Below are positions 33,846-42,924 of a stretch of DNA of 54,217 nt, piece by piece (positions within the stretch are counted from its first letter, which is position 1; every line of letters begins with the position of its first letter). A program made the position numbers and the translations under genes. Source of the DNA: Opitutus sp. GAS368. Its GTDB lineage: Bacteria; Verrucomicrobiota; Verrucomicrobiia; Opitutales; UBA953. A model generated the notes under the pieces. That model was given only the letters and a program-made list of their open reading frames with translations. It was not told where the DNA came from and made no database searches. The stretch spans positions 1 to 54,217 of the forward strand of contig CALQIY020000002.1 in the NCBI GenBank assembly GCA_943330755.2, in the 5' to 3' direction.

Positions 33846-36800
33846 TCACTTGCCGAACAAGGACTCGAGCGGGTTGCGCGGTTTCGGCGGCGTCGTCCGG
33901 TCAGGCTGGACCGTGTTCTGGTCTTGGTAGCTCGCGCCGGAACGGATGTTGCTCACGGCGGTCTGGAGACGCTCGACGAGGTCGTTCTGCAGGTTGTTCA
34001 GGGAACCGCTGAATTTCACGCCCGGTCCTTTGGTCGAACCATCCGGCACCGCGATGCCGTCCGCAAAGCCGAGCAGGGCGAAGTACTGGGCGTAATCGCC
34101 TTTGCCGCGGATATCCGCCTGAAGGCTCAAGGGCCAATCCGCGAAGCCCAGTTGCGTCCGGGCACCGATTTCTCCCAGCGCGTTGAGCGTCAGCTCCGCA
34201 TTGGCCACTTCGGCCTTGGTGATCTTGATCGTGCCGTCGGGCATGCGCTGAGCGAGGAACTCGGCGTTGTCATATTGGAAATTGGCGAGGGATTTCTGCA
34301 GTTTCCCGACGGCGGAGATGGCCGCGCCGATCTTGGCGACCTTCTCGCCTTGCTGCTGGTTTTTGGTGAGTACCCCGGCGAGGATGGCGAGTCCGCCGAC
34401 GACCTCCGCCGTGTCGCCCGCCTTGTTGGCGGTGAGGGCGATGGCGCTATCCTTGCCGCCGAAGGCTTGGATGCGGCCCCCCTTCGAGGTCAGCCCCGCG
34501 TGGATGTTCATCTTCGCCGTCAAGGCGTCGAGGTTGCCGGAGACGCCTTCGGCGGTGGCCCAGCCATCCGCTTTGCCGTCGACGAATTCGCGCAAGGCGG
34601 GGAAGGCGGCCGCCACGGAGCCGAAGTCAAACTGGGTCAAGGTGACCTTGGAGGTCAGCGCATAAGGGCCACCGGTGGTCGTGGTTTGGAAGGTGAGCTT
34701 GCCGCCCCCGCCCAAGGTGCCTTCGGCGACCTTGCCCTGGATTTTCGAGAGGGTCACCTGTTCCTCGACGACGTCCAACTGGAGCGAAACATTCTGGGCG
34801 ACGATGCCTTTGGCGTAGGCCTTGCCGATGCGCACTTGCGCCTGCCCGAACTGGTTATGCCACAGCGGCGCCGCATCTTTCGCGGTGTTCGGCTTGACCG
34901 GTTTATCCGTGGGCTCGGTTTCGGCCTTGGATAAGACCGCCAGGAGGTCGTCGCCCGCCACGTTGGGGAATTCCGCCAAGACCTTCCACTCGGTGCGTTC
35001 GCCATGCTTGGTCTGCTTGACGAGGATCTGGCCTTCGGAGACGCCGTCGGCTTCGACGCGGATACGGCCGGAAGCTTCGAGCCCTTGCGCTTGCGGCGTG
35101 TAGCCGCCGCTCAGGGCGACGGCCTTGAGCTTGCCTTCGCGGTCCTTGAACGCGAGTTCCTTGAGGGTGAGGGAGGCCTTGATCTCGCCGGTGGGCGCGA
35201 TGGTCGCCGCCGCCACGTAGCTGCCGGTCGTGATGAGGTTGAGGGCTTCGGCGAAAGGCTGCTCGGCCATCGCGCCCAAATTTCCCTGCAGGCGCATCGT
35301 GGTGGGCGCTTCCCCCATGCCCCAGGAAAGGTCGCCGGCGGCCAAGATGCGTCCCTGGTTCACCAGCTTCGCTTGGGTGAACGCCAAGACGCTCGTCTTG
35401 TCGCCGAAGCTCAGGTCCAAGCCGGCCGCGAGGTCGCAATGACTGACCCAGAGTTTGTCGCGCCAGCTCACGCTCGTGTCGATGAAGGCGACGGGCGCTC
35501 CCTCGGTGCGGATGAAAAGACCGCCTGACTTGAAGCCCACGACGATGTCGGCGCGCTCCAGATTGCCGGCGAGTTTCAGGCCCGGGACCAGCGCGGCGAG
35601 CGATTCCAGCGGGAGCTTGGAGGCGCTGGCCTCGATGAGGACGCCCGCGGGCTTTTCGCCGGAGAACGGGAAGGGCTGGCGCAACTTGACGTTGAGGAGG
35701 TTCTCGCCGGCGCGCGTGATGCGCGCTTCGAGGGTTTGCAAGGCCGGGGCTTTGCCGGCCTCCGCCCCGAGGGCGGTCTTGGCGAAGACCCGGATCCCCG
35801 CGAGCTTGTCCTTCGGGAGGTCTTCCCAGCCCGGTTGCTCCGCGAGTTCGGCGATGCCGACCTGGGCATTGGCGGTGACCGACCATGCACCATCTTTGCC
35901 GGGCCGTACGACCGCATCGCCGACCGCGATTTGCCCGGCGGCGGAGCTCAGCGAAAACGGGGCGATGAAGATGGCGCCACCTTCCGAGCGCAAGGGGAGT
36001 TGTGCATCCACTTCTTTCAGGAGGACTTTGCCGGCGCGCTCGAGCGTCAGGCCCGCGAACGCGTGCGTCTTGACCGTCGTGATGGTTGGTTCGCCTTTGA
36101 CGAGTGCTAGTTCGGCTTCCCCGGTCCAGCGGCCAGCGGTGGCCGTCAGGTTGGCCATCGCCAAGAAGGGCGTCAGCGAGACGAGGTTGGCGTCGCGGGC
36201 CGTCAAGGTCAGCGCCGCCTCCGTCGGGAGCTGGCCGTTGGTGAGGCGCAAGGGCTTGGCGAGGACCAACGCGATGCCGTTGCCCGAGACATCGAGCTGC
36301 TCCACGTCGAGGCCGTCGGGCGCATTCCGGGCCTGGGCCTTGATCGTCCAAGACGAAGCGGTGTTGCGCGGGATGGTGGACGAGAATTTCGCGAGGTCGG
36401 TCCACGTCGCTTTTACATCCGTTTGCACGGCCCAGGTGCCGGCCAGCGGCGTCGCTTGGGCCTTGATGAGGCCGGAGACTTGGCAGTCGGGCAGGCTGGA
36501 ACTGAGGATGCCGAAGCGCGTCGGATCCAGGTCGAGGGTCGCCTCGAGGTTGAGCGCACCTTGGTCGGCGGTGCCCGTGAACTTGAGCGCGGGCCGGCGG
36601 GCGGCATCGAGCACTTGGCCCGCGAAGGCCAACGGTTTTTGCGCATCATGTTGCCCGCGTAATTCCAGGCCCATGGCGCCGGCGGCCAGGGGGCTGTCGT
36701 CTTTGGCGACGACGTTGAGCTCGAACGATTTCACGTCGTCGGTGAGGTTGGGGACGTCGAGGCCAGCGGCGCCCAGCGGACGTTGGAGCTGCGCCTTCAG

Positions 36801-37394
36801 GATGATTTCGGCGCGTGGGCGCGTCGTGGTCGTCCCGACCTTAAACCCGGGCCACATGACGCCCGCGCGGAGGCTGACGGCGCCCGCGGAGTCGATGCCT
36901 TCACCCACGGCGCTAAAGCGCAACTCTTGGCCGTCGGCCAAAGTCACCCGCCCGTTGGCAGCGTAAGGCCCGACCTTGAAGCCCGGGAGCTTGGGCGTCG
37001 TGGTGGCGGCAGGGACGGGTGGGTTCGGGGTGGCTTCAGGCTTCGTCGGGAGGCGGTTGGACAGGTCGAGGTCGAAGCCGCGCACCGTGATTTTTTCCAG
37101 CGTGTAGGTGCCGAAGGCCGAAGCCCAGACATCCGCCTTGCCGGTCGCGCTCGCGAGTTTGACCTTGGTCCCGTCGGGGAGCGTCAAGTCGACCCCCAGG
37201 ACTTCGAAGGAACCGTCCAATGAGGCCGAGACTTTGCCGATGCCTCCGGTGATCTTCGCATCGGCCAAGGCGGCGGCGACGCGCTTGCCGAGTGGGTCGG
37301 GTTTAAGTTCGGAATCAATCCAGAGGACGGCGCAACCGGCCAGGACGATGAGGGCACCGAGGGTCCAGAGACTAATACGAAGGGCACGGGGCAT
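33846..37394 (-). CDS. Large AsmA-like envelope protein
   Basis: The 1182-residue product has an N-terminal transmembrane anchor (MPRALRISLWTLGALIVLAGCAVLWI) and a long extracytoplasmic part made of many short beta segments (for example SLRAGVMWPGFKVGTTTTRPRAEIILKAQ). The last 100 residues show DYAQYFALLGFADGIAVPDGSTKGPGVKFSGSLNN, in the AsmA/YhdP/TamB style C-terminus. Such proteins bridge the periplasm and move phospholipids to the outer membrane (family knowledge). The exact subfamily is not certain. The open frame extends upstream to 37463, but ATG 37394 is preferred because the anchor follows immediately. It is the first gene of a transcript with the FecCD permease and ATPase. Confidence 0.75.
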   Translation of the reverse strand: MPRALRISLWTLGALIVLAGCAVLWIDSELKPDPLGKRVAAALADAKITGGIGKVSASLDGSFEVLGVDLTLPDGTKVKLASATGKADVWASAFGTYTLEKITVRGFDLDLSNRLPTKPEATPNPPVPAATTTPKLPGFKVGPYAANGRVTLADGQELRFSAVGEGIDSAGAVSLRAGVMWPGFKVGTTTTRPRAEIILKAQLQRPLGAAGLDVPNLTDDVKSFELNVVAKDDSPLAAGAMGLELRGQHDAQKPLAFAGQVLDAARRPALKFTGTADQGALNLEATLDLDPTRFGILSSSLPDCQVSGLIKAQATPLAGTWAVQTDVKATWTDLAKFSSTIPRNTASSWTIKAQARNAPDGLDVEQLDVSGNGIALVLAKPLRLTNGQLPTEAALTLTARDANLVSLTPFLAMANLTATAGRWTGEAELALVKGEPTITTVKTHAFAGLTLERAGKVLLKEVDAQLPLRSEGGAIFIAPFSLSSAAGQIAVGDAVVRPGKDGAWSVTANAQVGIAELAEQPGWEDLPKDKLAGIRVFAKTALGAEAGKAPALQTLEARITRAGENLLNVKLRQPFPFSGEKPAGVLIEASASKLPLESLAALVPGLKLAGNLERADIVVGFKSGGLFIRTEGAPVAFIDTSVSWRDKLWVSHCDLAAGLDLSFGDKTSVLAFTQAKLVNQGRILAAGDLSWGMGEAPTTMRLQGNLGAMAEQPFAEALNLITTGSYVAAATIAPTGEIKASLTLKELAFKDREGKLKAVALSGGYTPQAQGLEASGRIRVEADGVSEGQILVKQTKHGERTEWKVLAEFPNVAGDDLLAVLSKAETEPTDKPVKPNTAKDAAPLWHNQFGQAQVRIGKAYAKGIVAQNVSLQLDVVEEQVTLSKIQGKVAEGTLGGGGKLTFQTTTTGGPYALTSKVTLTQFDFGSVAAAFPALREFVDGKADGWATAEGVSGNLDALTAKMNIHAGLTSKGGRIQAFGGKDSAIALTANKAGDTAEVVGGLAILAGVLTKNQQQGEKVAKIGAAISAVGKLQKSLANFQYDNAEFLAQRMPDGTIKITKAEVANAELTLNALGEIGARTQLGFADWPLSLQADIRGKGDYAQYFALLGFADGIAVPDGSTKGPGVKFSGSLNNLQNDLVERLQTAVSNIRSGASYQDQNTVQPDRTTPPKPRNPLESLFGK

Positions 37395-37441
37395 GGGACG
37401 ATGCCTGCAGATTGGCCGGCTTCGGCAGGCGGGCAACAAAA

Positions 37442-37469
37442 AGCCCGGTGGAATTACTCCCACCGGGCT
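37442..37469 (-). terminator. Terminator of the VWA gene
   Basis: AGCCCGGTGG (37442-37451) and CCACCGGGCT (37460-37469) form a perfect 10-bp stem. On the minus strand the hairpin is followed by TTTTTGTTG. It lies between the VWA stop and the AsmA start. Confidence 0.88.
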
Positions 37470-37493
37470 AGGTGATTGCGTTCGGCGGGCCGT

Positions 37494-38861
37494 TTAGGCC
37501 TGCGGAGGCTGTTGCGGTGGCTGGGGGGCCGAGCTGCGACCGGCCGCGCGCTTCTTGCGCAGGAAGAGCGCCTTCGCCCGCTCGACGTCCTCATTGAAGC
37601 ACTCCGAGTTTTCGGCGACGTTGCTGCCCTTGATGCTGCGGGTGAAGTTGCGGCTGGCGTAGCGCAGCTCCTTCATCGCCATGACGCGGTCTTCGTCCAG
37701 GAGGCGCGTGAGGTAGATCACCTTTTCGCGCGCCCACTCGGAGAGGTTGGCCTGTTCGGTGAGTTCGGCCAGCTTCTGCTTGGCTTCGGCCACTTCGCCG
37801 TCGCGCACGAGGGCTTCGATCACCTCGAGCTTCTCCGCGGTCACCGCCTCACCCACGGCGGCCGCCACGTTCACGTCGGACTGCAGGGTGCTGAAGGTCG
37901 CAAGGTCGACTTCCGCGAGCGCGAGGATCTGCGGCCCGAAGGTGACGGGCGTGCCGTCCTTGGTGATGGCGGCGAAATTCACCGCGAGCAACGAATCCGC
38001 CTTCGCGTTGGCGCCGATCTTCAGCTCGACCACGGCGGTCAGCGCCGAATCCCAAGGCAACGTCCCGAGCTTGCGGCTACGCGTCACGCCGTCTTCCAGC
38101 AATTCGCCCAGCAGGCGGGCTTGGACATCGCTGCCCCCTTGGACCGTGACCTTGACCTGACGGAGGAAGCCATTGGACAGGATGGCGAACTGTTCTTCAA
38201 AGGCTTCGCTCAGGTCATCGGCCGTCTGGCCGAAGTTGGCGGCACCTTCGCCGGCTTTAGCCATGCCCGTGAGGAGGGATTCGTTGAAGCCGTGGCCCAG
38301 GCCGACCGTGGAAGTCGTGATCCCGGCGCCGGCGGCCTTGGATACGTGTTCGCAGATCTTCGCCTCATCGACGAGTCCGTGGTTGGCTTGTCCATCGGTC
38401 AGGAGGATGACCCGGGCGATGCGCTCCTTCTTCACGAATGGGGCGAGCTGCTTGACGCCTTCCTGCCAGCCGTCGAACAGGGCCGTGGAACCACCCGACT
38501 CGATCAGGCGGACGCGGTTGGCCAAGTCGTGGGCATCGCCGACGGCGATCAACGGCTGGACGACTTGGATGGCGTCGTCGAAGGCGATGACCGCGATACG
38601 GTCATCCGGGCGCAGGCCCTGGATGATGCGCACCGAACTTTCGAGGGCGGCCTTGAGCGGGTCGCCGCTCATGGACCCGGAGCGGTCGATGACCAAGGCA
38701 AGGTCGAGCGGGGCGCGTTGGGCGGCCGCGGCGTTCTCGGTGACGGGCTGGGCCGGAGCGACGAGACGGACGAGGACGTGCGTCGCTTCAGCGGCGGCAC
38801 GGAGGAAGCCCTTTTTCAAAGGCAGGATTTCGATGGTGGGGGAGTGCATAGGAGCGATCAT
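37494..38861 (-). CDS. VWA-domain protein
   Basis: The 455-residue protein has a von Willebrand A domain with a complete MIDAS metal site: DRSGSMS (59-65), the threonine in GGSTALFDG, and the aspartate in LLTDGQANHG. A beta-rich segment follows (about 225-335) and then a helical C-terminus ending in a proline/glutamine-rich tail. No signal peptide or membrane anchor is visible, so it is probably cytoplasmic. VWA proteins mediate metal-dependent protein contacts. The gene immediately upstream on the same strand encodes a MerR-like regulator. ATG 38849 is an alternative start. Confidence 0.85.
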   Translation of the reverse strand: MIAPMHSPTIEILPLKKGFLRAAAEATHVLVRLVAPAQPVTENAAAAQRAPLDLALVIDRSGSMSGDPLKAALESSVRIIQGLRPDDRIAVIAFDDAIQVVQPLIAVGDAHDLANRVRLIESGGSTALFDGWQEGVKQLAPFVKKERIARVILLTDGQANHGLVDEAKICEHVSKAAGAGITTSTVGLGHGFNESLLTGMAKAGEGAANFGQTADDLSEAFEEQFAILSNGFLRQVKVTVQGGSDVQARLLGELLEDGVTRSRKLGTLPWDSALTAVVELKIGANAKADSLLAVNFAAITKDGTPVTFGPQILALAEVDLATFSTLQSDVNVAAAVGEAVTAEKLEVIEALVRDGEVAEAKQKLAELTEQANLSEWAREKVIYLTRLLDEDRVMAMKELRYASRNFTRSIKGSNVAENSECFNEDVERAKALFLRKKRAAGRSSAPQPPQQPPQA

Positions 38862-38910
38862 TCATCGACTACCATGCACACACCCATTAAACTGTCAACA
38901 CCGCCAGAGT

Positions 38911-38942
38911 ATCTTTTTTGTTATTAACACCCGAAAGATACT
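38911..38942 (-). promoter_or_regulatory. Inverted repeat and shared motif upstream of the VWA gene
   Basis: AGTATCTTT (starting 38908) and AAAGATACT (ending 38942) are inverted repeats with a 17-bp spacer holding TTAACACCCG (38924-38933). The same ten bases occur upstream of the MerR gene (39853-39862), each beside ATCTTTT. TTGACA at 38898-38893 on the minus strand may be the -35 box. A binding site of the MerR-like regulator is inferred. Confidence 0.45.
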
Positions 38943-38956
38943 GTCATAAATATGGT

Positions 38957-39787
38957 TTAAACTCTTAAATAACTATCTTTCAATGCTTTGCGGAACTTTT
39001 CGACGATTTCGTCGAGTTCCTCTTCGCTGGGACGACCCCGGTTGTCGATGTGGAAGGAGGCTTCGCACCAGTGGGCTAGGCGCAGGCGCGTCCACCTTTC
39101 GCGCTTCGGTTCTTCGCCCCGCGAGGTGGGGTGGAAGGCCAGCAGTTGTTGGAATAACTCGCGGACTTCGGGCTCCAGGTCCGGGCGCATGGATTCTTTG
39201 ATGACCAGCTTGCGGAACTGGATCGCGGGCATCGGCGATTCGGAAAGATCGCGGAGCTGCTGGAAAGCCTCGTTGGCGAAACGGCTTTTCCGGGCGGCGG
39301 GAGCGCCGGCGTCGGGTTCGCTGACCATATCGGACTCAAAGGCGGCGACGCTATAATGGCGGTTCTGCCGCATCGAGGCCACGCGTGCGTGGCTTTCGGG
39401 GGCCTGGGGCGAGGCCGTCCGGAAGAACAGGCGTTCGGCCTCGTTGGGCTGGGCTAATTCATCGATCAGCTTGTTCAGCTTATCGACGTGGGCGTTGTCC
39501 TTCAGGAGATTGCGGATGCGGTCGAGTTCCCAGCCGCGTTCGGCCAACAGGCGCGCGAGCAGCAATTGGCGCACCTGGAGGCTGCCGTAGTTGGCTTTGC
39601 GGCGGTCGTCGTTGGCCCGTTCGGGCTTGGAAATGAGGTTTTCGTACGTGTAGAAGCGGACGAGGCGTTCGGTCGCCCGGTGGCGATCGCCAAACCCCAG
39701 TTTCTGCAGTTTCTCCGAGACATGCAGGGCGAGTTCTTCGGCGGTGCCGAGGAACTCGTCTCCTATTTGGGCTGAGATTTTTAACAT
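38957..39787 (-). CDS. MerR-like DNA-binding regulator
   Basis: The 276-residue protein shows a MerR-type winged helix in residues about 27-98: RATERLVRFYTYENLISKP, then YGSLQVRQLLLARLLAERGWELDRIRNLLK. The rest is unusual for MerR. A linker (about 110-165) with FFRTASPQAPESHARV leads to a C-terminal domain of about 100 residues (AIQFRKLVIKESMRPDLEPEVRELFQQLLAFHPTSRG). I know no ligand pocket in it. It is 95 bp upstream of the VWA gene and divides it from the amt genes. Autoregulation and control of the VWA gene are suggested by the shared upstream motif. No metal-binding cysteines are seen. Confidence 0.72.
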   Translation of the reverse strand: MLKISAQIGDEFLGTAEELALHVSEKLQKLGFGDRHRATERLVRFYTYENLISKPERANDDRRKANYGSLQVRQLLLARLLAERGWELDRIRNLLKDNAHVDKLNKLIDELAQPNEAERLFFRTASPQAPESHARVASMRQNRHYSVAAFESDMVSEPDAGAPAARKSRFANEAFQQLRDLSESPMPAIQFRKLVIKESMRPDLEPEVRELFQQLLAFHPTSRGEEPKRERWTRLRLAHWCEASFHIDNRGRPSEEELDEIVEKFRKALKDSYLRV

Positions 39788-39834
39788 AGATTTCTTTTAT
39801 AGACAGCAAGGTGTCAGCATCGGCCGGCCTGGCA

Positions 39835-39862
39835 ATCTTTTAACATGGTTTGTTAACACCCG
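39835..39862 (-). promoter_or_regulatory. Motif upstream of the MerR-like gene, shared with the VWA promoter
   Basis: ATCTTTT (39835-39841) and TTAACACCCG (39853-39862) repeat the two blocks seen upstream of the VWA gene, but 5 bp further apart. It lies about 50 bp upstream of the ATG at 39787. A site for the regulator itself is inferred. Confidence 0.4.
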
Positions 39863-39887
39863 GTGGGGGCATTGGTTCCGTGGGAGC

Positions 39888-39920
39888 AAAAAAACAGGCC
39901 GCCCGTTGCTGGGCGGCCTG
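39888..39920 (-). terminator. Terminator of the distal amt gene
   Basis: CAGGCCGCCC (39895-39904) and GGGCGGCCTG (39911-39920) form a perfect 10-bp stem with loop GTTGCT. On the minus strand it is followed by seven T. Confidence 0.92.
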
Positions 39921-39945
39921 GAGGCCTGACTCCCTCGCGGGGAGC

Positions 39946-41478
39946 TCAGGAGTTGTGGTTGTAGCCTTCTTCGCCGTGGTCCGAGATGTCCAGACCGCGG
40001 GATTCGTCTTCTTCGGTCGGGCGCAGGCCGATGGTGGCCTTCAGCGCGTAGGCGATGATGGCCGTGGCGACGAGGGAGAGCACGAGGGTGACGCCGATCG
40101 CCTTGAACTGCTCGGTGAGGAGCGTCTGGCCCACGACGTCCTTGAGGTTGGTGGCCAAGTTGGCGTTGGCATCGACCGTCGCGAGGATGCCGGTCAGGAT
40201 GGCACCCAAGGTACCGCCGACCGCGTGGACGCCGAAGGTGTCCAGGGCGTCGTCGTAGCCGAGCTTGGACTTCAGGTAAACCACCGCGAGGAAGGGCACC
40301 ACGCCGGCGAGGACGCCGATGATGACCGCACCCGTGGTCGAGACGAAGCCCGTGGCGGGAGTGATGACGACGAGACCGGCGACGGCACCGGAGCAGATGC
40401 CCAGGACGCTGGCGTGCTTGCGGAGGATCCACTCGAGGGCACCCCAGGTGAAGGCGGCCACGGCGGCGGCGAGGGTCGTCGTGGTGAAGGCCTGCGCGGC
40501 GACGCCATCGGCGGCGAGGGCCGAGCCGGCGTTGAAGCCGTACCAACCTACCCAGAGCATGCCCGTACCGATGGCGCAGAGGACCATGCTGTGCGGGCTC
40601 ATGGACTTCTTGCCGAAGCCGAGGCGCGGTCCGAGGATGATGCAGAGGAGGAGCGCCGACCAACCCGAGGTCATGTGGACGACGGTGCCGCCCGCGAAGT
40701 CGATGGCCTTGATCGTGGCCTTGGCGTTCCAGACGCCGTTCATGTCACCGGTGATGCCCCAGATGGCGTGGGCCATCGGGAAGTAGACGAGGAACATCCA
40801 GGCCGTCATGAAGGCCATCAGCGCGGAGAACTTCATGCGTTCGGCGACCGCTCCGACGATGAGGGCCGGGGTGATGATCGCGAACATGAGCTGGTACATG
40901 GAGAAGACGTTCTGGGAGATCCAGTAGGCGTAATCCGTGTTCGGCGCCGAGGTGACGCCATTCATGAAGAAGAACTCGCTGCCGCCGAAGATGTGGCCGA
41001 GCAGCGTGCCGTCGAAGCTCTTACCGAAGACGAGCGAGTAGCCGACGGCCCACCAGAGGATGGTGACGAGACCCGCCAAGCCGAAGCACTGCGCGACGAC
41101 GGAGAGGACGTTCTTCGAACGGACCAAGCCGCCGTAGAAGAGGAAGAGACCCGGGAGCGTCATGAAGAGCACCAAGGCGGCGCAGATCATCATGAAGCCG
41201 TTGTGGCCTGGGCCCGTGGAGCTGGCGGCCGGAGTGGTGAGGCCCGCCGGGATCGTGCCCTTGGCATCTTTCAGGACGGCCGAGGGGTCGCCATTGCCGA
41301 GATAGGCCTCGAGACCCGCGATGCGCTGTTCCAGGGTCGGGGCCGGCGGGGGCGGGGGAGTCTTGGCCGCTTCAGCGGCGGGGGCGGCTGGCGTGGCGGG
41401 AGCGCTGTCCGCAGCCGTCGCCCAGTAGGGCGCCGCCGCGAGAGCGAGGATGGTGAGTGTGCGAAGCAGGGAGTTCAT
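39946..41478 (-). CDS. amtB: Ammonium transporter (Amt/AmtB)
   Basis: The 510-residue product has a signal sequence (MNSLLRTLTILALAAAPYWATAA), an unusual Ala/Pro-rich extracytoplasmic segment (about residues 25-60), and then the 11-helix Amt core. Landmarks are FYGGLVRSKNVLSV, VVHMTSGWSALL with the first conserved histidine, and DDALDTFGVHAVGGTLGA with the second. Amt proteins carry ammonium under nitrogen limitation. No glnK lies next to it. The protein starts at ATG 41478. It ends EEDESRGLDISDHGEEGYNHNS, a tail shared almost word for word with its paralogue upstream. A sigma-54 promoter lies immediately upstream. Confidence 0.95.
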   Translation of the reverse strand: MNSLLRTLTILALAAAPYWATAADSAPATPAAPAAEAAKTPPPPPAPTLEQRIAGLEAYLGNGDPSAVLKDAKGTIPAGLTTPAASSTGPGHNGFMMICAALVLFMTLPGLFLFYGGLVRSKNVLSVVAQCFGLAGLVTILWWAVGYSLVFGKSFDGTLLGHIFGGSEFFFMNGVTSAPNTDYAYWISQNVFSMYQLMFAIITPALIVGAVAERMKFSALMAFMTAWMFLVYFPMAHAIWGITGDMNGVWNAKATIKAIDFAGGTVVHMTSGWSALLLCIILGPRLGFGKKSMSPHSMVLCAIGTGMLWVGWYGFNAGSALAADGVAAQAFTTTTLAAAVAAFTWGALEWILRKHASVLGICSGAVAGLVVITPATGFVSTTGAVIIGVLAGVVPFLAVVYLKSKLGYDDALDTFGVHAVGGTLGAILTGILATVDANANLATNLKDVVGQTLLTEQFKAIGVTLVLSLVATAIIAYALKATIGLRPTEEDESRGLDISDHGEEGYNHNS

Positions 41479-41492
41479 GGCATTCCCCCTAT

Positions 41493-41509
41493 CGCAACGG
41501 TCGTGCCAA
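41493..41509 (-). promoter_or_regulatory. Sigma-54 promoter of the distal amt gene
   Basis: On the minus strand the sequence is TTGGCAC, five bases (GACCG), TTGCG, matching the -24/-12 consensus TGGCAC-N5-TTGC exactly. With the C of the -12 GC at 41494, transcription should start at 41482, four bases before the ATG at 41478. Position and fit with nitrogen control are strong. Confidence 0.85.
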
Positions 41510-41568
41510 CCGTGCGGGGAAACGCCCCCCTCGCATTTTTGATTAAAATCCGACGCAGCCCCCACCCG

Positions 41569-41588
41569 TGCTTGCCTCTTTTCAAGCA
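41569..41588 (-). promoter_or_regulatory. Inverted repeat between the amt genes
   Basis: TGCTTG (41569-41574) and CAAGCA (41583-41588) are separated by eight bases, 60 bp upstream of the sigma-54 promoter. It could be an activator site (NtrC-like enhancer) or a weak terminator for the first amt gene. The T-run is absent. Confidence 0.35.
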
Positions 41589-41629
41589 ATCAGGGGGCGG
41601 TCGAGCGGGCCGCCGCCGCGCGGCCGGGC

Positions 41630-42910
41630 TTAATTGTGCTGATATCCCTCTTCGCCGTGGTCCGCGATGTCCAACCCTTGGGCTTCTTCTTCTTCGGTGG
41701 GGCGCAGGCCGATGGTCTTCGCCACGAATTTCGCGATCAGCCATGTGACCGCCAAGGAAAGAAGCACGCACAGGAGCATCGCCAGGAGTTGGCCTTGCAG
41801 CAGGCCTTGGGTGGTGAGCGCCCCGCCGGCCGCATGGACGGACGAGCTCATCAAGAGGCCGGTGGCGAGTGCCCCCAAGGTGCCACCGATGCCGTGCACG
41901 CCAAAGGTATCCAAGGCATCGTCGTAGCCGAGCTTACCTTTCAGGACGGAGCAGGCCCAGTAGGAGATGGCCCCCGCCAGCGCCCCGATGAGAACCGCGG
42001 AACTGCCCGAAACGAAGCCCGCTGCATTCGTGATGGTGGCGAGGCCGGCGATCGCGCCGGAGCAGAGCCCGAGCACGGAAGGTTTCCCGCGATGGAGTTT
42101 TTCGACGATGGCCCAGACGAGCGTCGCGGTGGCGGCGCCGAGCGTCGTGGTCAGGAAGGCTTGGATGGCGACGCCGTCAGCGGCAAGGGCGGAGCCGGCA
42201 TTGAAGCCATACCAGCCAGCCCACAGCAGGCCCGTACCCAGCACGCAAAGCACCATGCTGTGCGGCGTCATGGCGCGCTTACCAAAGCCCGCGCGGGGCC
42301 CGACCATGATGCAAAGCAGGAGGGCCGACCAACCGGAAGTCATGTGCACGACGATGCCGCCGGCGAAGTCCGCGGCCTTGAAGGCGGCATTCGGATTGGC
42401 CAAGCCCGCGAAGTCGCCTGTCTGCCCCCAGACGGCGTGGGCCACCGGATAATACACGCCGATGGTCCAGAGGAGGGAGAAGAGCATCACGGCCGAGAAC
42501 TTCATGCGTTCGGCGACGGCCCCAATGATCAAGGCCGGCGTGATGGCGGCGAACATGGCCTGGAAGAGCGCGAAGCTGCCCGCCGAGATGCGCCCTTCGT
42601 AGGCGCTCGCCTCCACGCCGATGCCCGCAAAGCCGAGGTGCTCGGTGCCGCCGAAGAGATGGCCGAGGAAGGAGCCCTGCAGGTTCTTGCCGAAGACCAA
42701 GGAGTATCCGCAGGCCCACCAGAGCAGGAGGCCCATGGCGGTGAGGGCCAAGCACTGGGCGGCGACGGAGAGGACGTTCTTGGTCCGAACGAGGCCGCCG
42801 TAGAAGAGGAAGAGCCCGGGGATGCACATCAGCAAAACCAAGGCGGCGCTGATGAGGACCCAGGCGTTGTCACCCGCGGTGACGGTGGTGGCAGCGATAG
42901 AAACGAGCAT
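41630..42910 (-). CDS. amtB: Ammonium transporter (Amt/AmtB), paralogue without N-terminal extension
   Basis: The 426-residue product covers the Amt core: FYGGLVRTKNVLSVAAQC, VVHMTSGWSALL and DDALDTFGVHGIGGTLGA carry the conserved pore residues. It begins at ATG 42910 with a short N-terminus and no cleaved signal of the distal type. The tail LRPTEEEEAQGLDIADHGEEGYQHN is nearly the same as in its neighbour, so the two probably arose by duplication and bind the same partner (a PII protein is inferred). A sigma-54 promoter lies in front. The divergent gene on the other side is a predicted outer-membrane protein. Confidence 0.95.
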   Translation of the reverse strand: MLVSIAATTVTAGDNAWVLISAALVLLMCIPGLFLFYGGLVRTKNVLSVAAQCLALTAMGLLLWWACGYSLVFGKNLQGSFLGHLFGGTEHLGFAGIGVEASAYEGRISAGSFALFQAMFAAITPALIIGAVAERMKFSAVMLFSLLWTIGVYYPVAHAVWGQTGDFAGLANPNAAFKAADFAGGIVVHMTSGWSALLLCIMVGPRAGFGKRAMTPHSMVLCVLGTGLLWAGWYGFNAGSALAADGVAIQAFLTTTLGAATATLVWAIVEKLHRGKPSVLGLCSGAIAGLATITNAAGFVSGSSAVLIGALAGAISYWACSVLKGKLGYDDALDTFGVHGIGGTLGALATGLLMSSSVHAAGGALTTQGLLQGQLLAMLLCVLLSLAVTWLIAKFVAKTIGLRPTEEEEAQGLDIADHGEEGYQHN

Positions 42911-42924
42911 AGTGCGATTTTATG

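Noticed and set aside
38908-38942. Inverted repeat as terminator of the MerR-like gene
   Set aside because: The spacer is 17 bp and no T-run follows on the minus strand. A regulatory role fits better.
39850-41748. Long plus-strand open frame (632 residues) across the distal amt gene
   Set aside because: It is antisense to an intact, highly conserved Amt protein. Its composition (runs of Asp/Glu/Gly/Arg) is typical of shadow frames in GC-rich DNA.
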